In this document: positions 32,256 through 37,397 of the stretch, piece by piece | How positions within the stretch are numbered: position 1 is the stretch's first letter | Layout: each line of letters opens with the position of its first letter | Assembly: GCA_902796265.1 (NCBI GenBank) | Contig: CADBOG010000027.1 | Coordinates: forward strand, 1 to 37,397 | Length of the DNA stretch: 37,397 nucleotides | Source of the DNA: an uncultured Bacteroidota bacterium | GTDB lineage: Bacteria > Bacteroidota > Bacteroidia > Bacteroidales > P3 | Reading direction: 5' to 3' | Position numbers and translations under genes: made by a program | Notes under the pieces: generated by a model | Databases searched by the model: none | What the model was told of the DNA's origin: nothing | What the model saw: the letters and a program-made list of their open reading frames with translations, nothing else

Positions 32256-33667
32256 CACAATTCTATATCGAATGGTTTGAGCATGTTTTCAGGCTTGAGG
32301 ATGGTGTCGAGTTGTTCCTTGGTGAGGAGACCATGCTCTAGGACAAGTTCATAGACACCGCGTCCTGTTTCTGAGGCTTCCTTGGCAATCTTTGTGCTCT
32401 GTTTGTAGCCGATAATTGGGTTAAGCATGGTGACGATACCAATGCTGTGCTCAACAAGCTGACGGCAGCGTTCCTCGTTGGCCTGGATACCGTCAATACA
32501 GAACGTGCGGAGAGTGTCTAATCCGTTCTCCAAGAGGTGGATGCTCTCAAAGAGTGTGTAGGCGATGACAGGCTCCATAACGTTGAGTTCCAACTGACCG
32601 TTATCGCTAGCGAGGCTGATAGTCATATCGTTGCCAATCACCTTGTAGCAGACTTGGTTCATAACCTCAGGAATCACAGGGTTGACCTTTCCGGGCATAA
32701 TAGAGCTTCCTGGTTGGCGTTCTGGAAGATGAATCTCGTTAAATCCGCAACGGGGACCAGAGGAAAGGAGTCTCAAGTCGTTGCACATCTTGTTGATTTT
32801 GATAGCCATACGCTTCATAGCGCTGGAATACTGAATCATGCAGCTTGTGGCGCTAGTTGCCTCAATGAGGTTGTCTGCAAGATTGATTTCCCAACCAGTA
32901 ATCTGACGAAGGGCTTCGATGCAGGCTTCGCTGTAGCCGGGCTTTGAGCAGATACCTGTTCCAATAGCGGTGGCACCCATATTGACAGTGAGGAATTCGT
33001 CGGCGGCTGTTCTCAGGTTGGTTACTTCGCCGCGCAGCGATGCTGCAAAGCCTCCGAAAGTCTGTCCAAGAGTCATAGGCACAGCGTCTTGCAGCTGGGT
33101 GCGACCCATCTTGATGACGTGAGCGAACTCCTTCGATTTCTTGTCGAGGGCATCAATCATACGCTCAAGGCGAGGGTAGAATTCCAAGTGTTCCAGGCAC
33201 ATAGCCATGTGGATAGCGCAAGGATAGGCATCGTTGGTGCTTTGGCTTGCGTTGACAACGTCGTTAGGGGAGCAGTATTGGTACTCGCCGCGATGGTGTC
33301 CCATGCGTTCGAGTGCGAGGTTGGCGATGACTTCATTGGCACACATGTTGGTCGATGTGCCAGCGCCGCCTTGAATCATATCGATGGGGAAGTGGTTATG
33401 GTAGCGTCCTGCGAGGAGTTGGTCGCAAGCCCAGATGATGGCCTCGCCTTGTTCGGGGGTGATCATACCCACTTTGACGTTAGCCATTGCTGCAGCCTTT
33501 TTGGTAATAGCCATACCTTTAATAAAGTTGGGGTATGAGCTCATTAGTTGGCCGCTGATATAGAAGTTTTCGATAGCGCGCTCGGTTTGAATGCCGTAGA
33601 GGGCATCTTGTGGAACATCGCGAGAACCAAGAAGGTCAGTTTCTGTACGGAATTGTGTTTTTTCCAT
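32255..33667 (-). CDS. aspA: Aspartate ammonia-lyase (aspartase)
   Basis: A 470-residue cytosolic lyase that splits L-aspartate into fumarate and ammonia. The family signature GSSIMPGKVNPV (flexible catalytic loop) lies at about 317-328. The N-terminus ETDLLGSRDVPQDALYGIQTERAIENF, GGAGTSTNMCANEV and MGRTQLQDAVPMTLGQ fit aspartase and class II fumarase; the DLLG-REVP start and overall length favour aspartase over fumarase. It is the first gene of the operon and overlaps nqrA by one base. A -7 box lies 70 bp upstream. The product fumarate is the acceptor for the FrdABC complex encoded elsewhere in the window. Confidence 0.93.
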   Translation of the reverse strand: MEKTQFRTETDLLGSRDVPQDALYGIQTERAIENFYISGQLMSSYPNFIKGMAITKKAAAMANVKVGMITPEQGEAIIWACDQLLAGRYHNHFPIDMIQGGAGTSTNMCANEVIANLALERMGHHRGEYQYCSPNDVVNASQSTNDAYPCAIHMAMCLEHLEFYPRLERMIDALDKKSKEFAHVIKMGRTQLQDAVPMTLGQTFGGFAASLRGEVTNLRTAADEFLTVNMGATAIGTGICSKPGYSEACIEALRQITGWEINLADNLIEATSATSCMIQYSSAMKRMAIKINKMCNDLRLLSSGPRCGFNEIHLPERQPGSSIMPGKVNPVIPEVMNQVCYKVIGNDMTISLASDNGQLELNVMEPVIAYTLFESIHLLENGLDTLRTFCIDGIQANEERCRQLVEHSIGIVTMLNPIIGYKQSTKIAKEASETGRGVYELVLEHGLLTKEQLDTILKPENMLKPFDIEL

Positions 33668-33737
33668 GAGGATGAAAACGATTTATTGTGTTTAGTATTA
33701 ATAAGTTGAGATGGAAATATGTAGTCATTTCCAATTG

Positions 33738-33745
33738 CAAAAGTA
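33738..33745 (-). promoter_or_regulatory. -7 promoter box for the aspA-nqr operon (TACTTTTG)
   Basis: On the minus strand TACTTTTG followed by C matches TAnnTTTG and lies about 70 bp before the aspA ATG. The upstream -33 element is not clear. Confidence 0.5.
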
Positions 33746-33834
33746 CGAATTAAAGTTGATAGAATAAAGTGTTTGCTCATTTTATTTGTTAAATCTTTAT
33801 TCATTATTTATTTATACATTATTGTTTTTTTTCG

Positions 33835-33842
33835 TATTTTTG
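33835..33842 (+). promoter_or_regulatory. -7 promoter box for the barrel lipoprotein (TATTTTTG)
   Basis: TATTTTTG followed by C, 36 bp before the ATG at 33879, with a T-rich upstream stretch. It is divergent from the aspA promoter box, about 90 bp away. Confidence 0.55.
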
Positions 33843-33878
33843 CAAAATGATTAAAGTCTGTTAAAGGTTTTTTATAAG

Positions 33879-34577
33879 ATGAGAAAAATACTGATAGTTA
33901 GTCTTTTACTGACGGTATTGATGTCGTCGTGCGTCATGTATCGTCCCCATAATATTGCAATTCCACTTCTCGAGGAGCAGGGGGATATGCAACTTGACGT
34001 TTCTGTTACTGCAACTACGCCTCTGTTGGCTGTCCCTACTTTGGATTTGTCGTTTGCATACGCACCGTTGCCGCTCTTGGGTGTGCAGGCTGCTGCATCG
34101 GTAGCCGACTTTGGTAACTACCATCTTCAGGTGGCTGCTGGAACATACAACAAGATTGGTACTTCGGTGCTTGAATGTTATATTGGTTATGCTCGTGGTG
34201 CATCGTTCGACTCTACAGGCTCTACAAACAAACGCAGAGAGATTTCTGGTTATTATAATATGGTATATAGTCAGATTAATCTTGGATGGAACAAGGTCTT
34301 TGACCGCAATTTCGATTGGGGCTTAGGAATAAAGGGAGGTCTGATGATGCCTAATTGGGAGCGTGTACTGATTAATGACGAGGGCACCACGCTTGAGGAG
34401 ACGCATGACACCCCTCATTTCTTGCTGGAGCCGCAGCTGATGATGCGTTTTGGCAACGAGAAAGTGAAACTGACATTGAGTGTGTCACGAGCATTCCTCA
34501 GCGAATGGCCAGAAGATGATAACTATATCAATTACAATAGAATGGGATTTGGTGCGGGAGTTAGTTTTAGGTTTTGA
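33879..34577 (+). CDS. Lipoprotein with barrel-like strands, unknown function
   Basis: A 232-residue protein with a lipoprotein signal peptide: LMSSC places the lipidated Cys at residue 18. The mature part alternates short hydrophobic strands with polar turns (LDLSFAYAPLPLLGVQAAASVADFG, SVLECYIGYARG, SQINLGWNKVF, WGLGIKGGLMMP, MGFGAGVSFRF) and ends in Phe, as outer-membrane barrels do. A barrel combined with a lipobox is found among Bacteroidota envelope proteins; no named family is recognised. The stop is two bases before the ATG of the esterase gene, so they form an operon. Confidence 0.7.
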   Translation: MRKILIVSLLLTVLMSSCVMYRPHNIAIPLLEEQGDMQLDVSVTATTPLLAVPTLDLSFAYAPLPLLGVQAAASVADFGNYHLQVAAGTYNKIGTSVLECYIGYARGASFDSTGSTNKRREISGYYNMVYSQINLGWNKVFDRNFDWGLGIKGGLMMPNWERVLINDEGTTLEETHDTPHFLLEPQLMMRFGNEKVKLTLSVSRAFLSEWPEDDNYINYNRMGFGAGVSFRF

Positions 34578-34579
34578 GT

Positions 34580-35521
34580 ATGAAGAAACTGTTCATTATA
34601 TTATTCCTCTTTCCTCTTTTGCTTGATGCTCAAGGAACAATTTGCGATACTGTTGTGCCGCAAACGTATGAATATGTGCGATATGGTGACCGTGCAATGC
34701 TTTTGGATGTTTATAAGCCAAAGGTGGCTCGAGCCGATTCAGCATGTGTTGTCTACATGTTTGGTGGTGGCTTTGCTATGGGCTCACGTACAGTAAAGAA
34801 TGTCCGCGAGTTTTGTCAGAAACTGGCTCAACGCGGTTTTACTGCTGTGGCTATCGACTATAGATTGCACATACCGGAGGTGAACTTCGATACCGTTTCG
34901 CTATTCAATATGCGTGATGTCTTCCGCGAAGCTATCTATATGGCTACCGAGGATGCTTCTGCTTCTGTAGCATATCTTTGCAGTAATGCCGCTAAGCTTG
35001 GTATCTCATCTAATCGTATCGTGCTGTGTGGTAGCAGTGCAGGGGCTATCACTTCATTGCAGCTTGATTACTGCAGGGCGAATGAATTGGCACCAGCCTC
35101 CACTTTGCCCACGGGGTGGAAACCTGCCGCTGTTGTAGCCTTTTCAGGAGCAATCTATGCCGACGGCGAGCGCCCCAAATATGCCAAGAGTCCGGCACCC
35201 ACATTCTTCCTGCATGGCAATGCTGACAAGATTGTGAACTACAAAAAGTTTCCTCCGCTGCTTCGTTCAGGTTTATATGGCCCTAAGAAGTTGCACAAGA
35301 TTTTCGAGAAGGAGGGCTATCCACATTGGCTATTCATTTTCGAGGGTCTTGGTCATGAGATTGCAGCGCAGCAAATGAATATGTATGAAGAGTTTGAGGC
35401 TTTTGTCAACAAGACCTTGGCGGGAAATGTTATGCATTACGATGCCACGGTACGCGACGATGGAGTCAAACCAACCAAGTGGTCGACGATGAATGTTTTT
35501 GACCTATATAATATGAATTGA
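34580..35521 (+). CDS. Secreted alpha/beta-hydrolase (esterase/lipase, HSL-like)
   Basis: A 313-residue hydrolase with a signal peptide (MKKLFIILFLFPLLLDAQ). The oxyanion-hole motif is FGGGF at 61-65 (HGGG-type with Phe in place of His), the nucleophile elbow GSSAG at 151-155 (Ser153), the acid Asp216 in HGNADKIV and the His259 in GLGHEI, giving a complete Ser-Asp-His triad. The substrate is probably a short-chain or carbohydrate-linked ester. I use the ATG at 34580 and not the TTG at 34574, because it lies two bases after the upstream stop and gives a clean signal peptide. Confidence 0.88.
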   Translation: MKKLFIILFLFPLLLDAQGTICDTVVPQTYEYVRYGDRAMLLDVYKPKVARADSACVVYMFGGGFAMGSRTVKNVREFCQKLAQRGFTAVAIDYRLHIPEVNFDTVSLFNMRDVFREAIYMATEDASASVAYLCSNAAKLGISSNRIVLCGSSAGAITSLQLDYCRANELAPASTLPTGWKPAAVVAFSGAIYADGERPKYAKSPAPTFFLHGNADKIVNYKKFPPLLRSGLYGPKKLHKIFEKEGYPHWLFIFEGLGHEIAAQQMNMYEEFEAFVNKTLAGNVMHYDATVRDDGVKPTKWSTMNVFDLYNMN

Positions 35522-35575
35522 ATCAGACATCATTTTTTCAAAATAATCATTATTAATCTTTAAAAATCCATTCTT

Positions 35576-35998
35576 ATGAAAAAACTTTTTTATTTGGCTT
35601 TTTGCCTTGTAGCAATGGTGGTATCTTTCACCTCATGCAACAAAGAAAAACAGGAACCTGGTACTCAGACCAATGAAACTGACTACTCCAAGATGATTGT
35701 CGGCAAATGGAATGTCGACGGACTGAAAATTAATGGCGAGGTGGCCCAAGTTCAAGGAGTGATTCAGATCACTATAAACGAAGACGGTACAGGCATTGTC
35801 AGCGACAATGGTGTAACTGAAAATAATGACTTCACTTGGAACGTCAAGGGCGACAAATTGACTATTGTGCACCGTCATGGTGAGGGTGTTTTTACAATCA
35901 TCAAAATCACCGCTAACGACTGTACATTCACCGGAAAGTCTTTTCCAGGACAAGAAGCTGAATTGGGTGAGGTCGAGGTACATATTACAAGAATTTGA
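35576..35998 (+). CDS. Lipocalin-like lipoprotein
   Basis: A 140-residue protein with a lipobox (SFTSC, Cys21), so anchored in the periplasm or at the surface. The mature part opens IVGKWNVDGLKINGE and has repeated strand pairs (VIQITINEDGTGIVSDNG, DFTWNVKGDKLTIVHRHGEGVFTIIKIT), the pattern of the lipocalin-like domains common in Bacteroidota lipoproteins of this size. A ligand is not predictable. It is 54 bp after the esterase, and its stop overlaps the ATG of the U32 gene by one base. Confidence 0.78.
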   Translation: MKKLFYLAFCLVAMVVSFTSCNKEKQEPGTQTNETDYSKMIVGKWNVDGLKINGEVAQVQGVIQITINEDGTGIVSDNGVTENNDFTWNVKGDKLTIVHRHGEGVFTIIKITANDCTFTGKSFPGQEAELGEVEVHITRI

Positions 35999-37251
35999 TG
36001 ACACAAGAAAAAATCGAAATAATGGCGCCTGTAGGCTCTTACGAGAGCCTGCAGGCTGCTATTCAGGGAGGAGCCGATGCCATTTATTTTGGTGTCGGTA
36101 ACCTAAATATGCGGTCGCGCTCGGCCGCCAATTTCTCGATAGAAGACCTCGAGAAGATATGTGGTATTGCTCATTCAAATGGTTTGCGTACCTATTTGAC
36201 TGTCAATACCATCATCTACAACCACGAGATTGATGAGATGCATCGTCTAGTGGATGAGGCCAAACGGGTTGGTGTGAGTGCTATCATTGCCAGCGATATG
36301 GCTGTGATTACCTATGCCAACAGTATTGGCGTTGAGGTGCATATCTCAACACAATGCAACATAAGCAACATTGAGGCGGTGCGTTTCTTCTCACAGTATG
36401 CCGATGTAATGGTTACGGCGAGGGAACTGCCATTGCGTCAGGTGGCTGAGATTACCCAATATATAAAGGATAACGACATTCGTGGTCCAAAGGGAGACCT
36501 GGTTCAGATAGAGGTATTTGCTCACGGAGCTCTCTGCATGTCAGTTAGCGGTAAGTGCTACCTCTCTCTCGACAACTATAACTACAGTGCCAATCGCGGT
36601 GCTTGTCTTCAACTATGTCGTCGCGAATATCTGGTCAAGGATTTGGAATCGGATATGGAATTGGTGGTCGACAACAAGTATATCATGTCGCCCAAAGACT
36701 TGTGTACCATCGACTTCCTCGACAAGATAGTGAAAGCAGGGGTGAGGGTGCTCAAGATTGAAGGGCGGGGGAGAAGTGCTGACTATGTGAGAACAGTTAC
36801 CGAGTGCTACAAGGAAGCTGTTGCCGCCATAGCCGAAGGCACATACACAAAAGAACGCATTGCCGAATGGAAACAGCGGCTGGCTACGGTTTTCAATCGC
36901 GGTTTCTGGGATGGCTACTATATGGGTAGGAAGATGGGTGAATGGACTGAGCGTTATGGCTCGCAAGCTACTGAAAATAAAGTATATCTTGGACTTGTCA
37001 AGAACTATTTCAACCGCATAGCAGTGGCTGAGGCACAGATACAGACAGCCGAAGTGCTGCGTCCAGGCGATACCATAATGGTCATAGGCGAAACGACGGG
37101 GGTTTATCGTGCTGTCGTTGAGGAGCTGCGCCTTGAGCGCGACCCTGTCGATGAAGTGCGGCAAGGTGACCGCTTCAGTTTCGCCACTTCCGAACCCTTG
37201 AGGAGGGGAGACAAACTATACAGGGTAGACAAGGTAGAGGATGAGTTTTAA
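35998..37251 (+). CDS. U32 family protein (TrhP/RlhA-like)
   Basis: A 417-residue U32 protein opening EIMAPVGSYESLQAAIQGGADAIYFG, the family N-terminus. Four cysteines (GALC, SGKC, RGAC, LQLC) lie in the segment of about residues 180-205, with YNYSANRGAC the U32 fingerprint region; E. coli relatives RlhA and TrhP use such a cluster for tRNA or rRNA hydroxylation, so peptidase activity should not be assumed. A C-terminal beta-barrel domain (about 335-417: VLRPGDTIMVIGETTG) follows. I take the ATG at 35998, which shares a base with the upstream TGA; the TTG at 35995 adds only one residue. Cytosolic. Confidence 0.92.
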   Translation: MTQEKIEIMAPVGSYESLQAAIQGGADAIYFGVGNLNMRSRSAANFSIEDLEKICGIAHSNGLRTYLTVNTIIYNHEIDEMHRLVDEAKRVGVSAIIASDMAVITYANSIGVEVHISTQCNISNIEAVRFFSQYADVMVTARELPLRQVAEITQYIKDNDIRGPKGDLVQIEVFAHGALCMSVSGKCYLSLDNYNYSANRGACLQLCRREYLVKDLESDMELVVDNKYIMSPKDLCTIDFLDKIVKAGVRVLKIEGRGRSADYVRTVTECYKEAVAAIAEGTYTKERIAEWKQRLATVFNRGFWDGYYMGRKMGEWTERYGSQATENKVYLGLVKNYFNRIAVAEAQIQTAEVLRPGDTIMVIGETTGVYRAVVEELRLERDPVDEVRQGDRFSFATSEPLRRGDKLYRVDKVEDEF

Positions 37252-37273
37252 TGTTGATATTTAAAAAAAGTTG

Positions 37274-37281
37274 TATTTTTG
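37274..37281 (+). promoter_or_regulatory. -7 promoter box for the terminal lipoprotein (TATTTTTG)
   Basis: TATTTTTG followed by C, with TTG at 37254-37256 giving a 17-bp gap, near the usual 19. The ATG is 36 bp downstream. This is the best two-element promoter in the window. Confidence 0.6.
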
Positions 37282-37317
37282 CAATTCGGTTTGAAAACAA
37301 AATATAATATTAACTAT

Positions 37318-37397
37318 ATGAAAAAAACCATTTTAACAATCGCAACTATGGCATTGATAGCTACAGGTTGTAACAAAAAAACAGAGTTGACGTCGGG
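37318..37397 (+). CDS. Lipoprotein, N-terminal fragment (3' truncated by window)
   Basis: Twenty-six codons are visible before the window ends. MKKTILTIATMALIATGC is a lipoprotein signal peptide with the lipidated Cys at residue 18 (lipobox IATGC), followed by the polar NKKTELTS. It is not listed as an open frame because it runs off the end. The product is unidentifiable from this much sequence. Confidence 0.75.
   Translation, partial: MKKTILTIATMALIATGCNKKTELTS

Overview
The window looks like chromosomal DNA of an anaerobic member of the Bacteroidales (phylum Bacteroidota). This rests on the complete Na+-translocating NADH:quinone oxidoreductase operon, a fumarate reductase in the C-A-B order with a five-helix cytochrome b, many secreted or lipid-anchored proteins with signal peptides ending in AQ or a lipobox Cys, barrel proteins ending in Phe, and promoter boxes of the Bacteroidota -7 form TAnnTTTG. 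I found no tRNA, rRNA, CRISPR array, insertion sequence or phage gene, and I cannot name a genus.

Layout. Bases 1-3000 (+): the C-terminal end of a ClpX-like unfoldase, a winged-helix/AAA+ ATPase and a PPP-type metallophosphoesterase. Bases 3392-8845 (+): envelope genes: a small barrel protein, an S66 LD-carboxypeptidase, a patatin-POTRA-barrel protein and a second outer-membrane-type protein. Bases 9130-13874 (+): sbcD and sbcC. Bases 13891-22404 (-): frdB, frdA, frdC, two unidentified secreted proteins, pyrC and a WG-repeat protein. Bases 22719-26310 (+): glyA, glf (UDP-galactopyranose mutase) and a family 2 glycosyltransferase, followed by an orphan internal fragment of an aquaporin gene. 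Bases 26459-33667 (-): aspA-nqrABCDEF as one tightly packed operon. Bases 33879-37397 (+): barrel-type lipoprotein, secreted esterase, lipocalin-like lipoprotein, U32 protein and the first codons of another lipoprotein.

How the genes work together. AspA releases fumarate from aspartate. Na+-NQR oxidises NADH, reduces quinone and pumps Na+. FrdABC re-oxidises the quinol by reducing fumarate to succinate. All parts of a Na+-coupled fumarate respiration chain, including a fumarate supply, therefore lie within 20 kb, and aspA is the first gene of the nqr operon.

The most unusual non-coding content is a set of short tandem repeats of differing sequence that share a 7-bp period (5200-5230, 5324-5344, 8844-8890, 8895-9120, 18006-18026). 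One of them forms part of a signal-peptide coding region. A separate 11-bp repeat lies between the WG gene and glyA. Inverted heptamer arrays bracket the patatin gene pair. The aquaporin fragment marks a rearrangement scar or an assembly junction. I did not see a clearly new defence or mobile system; the AAA+/phosphoesterase pair is the most likely place for an uncharacterised two-gene function.
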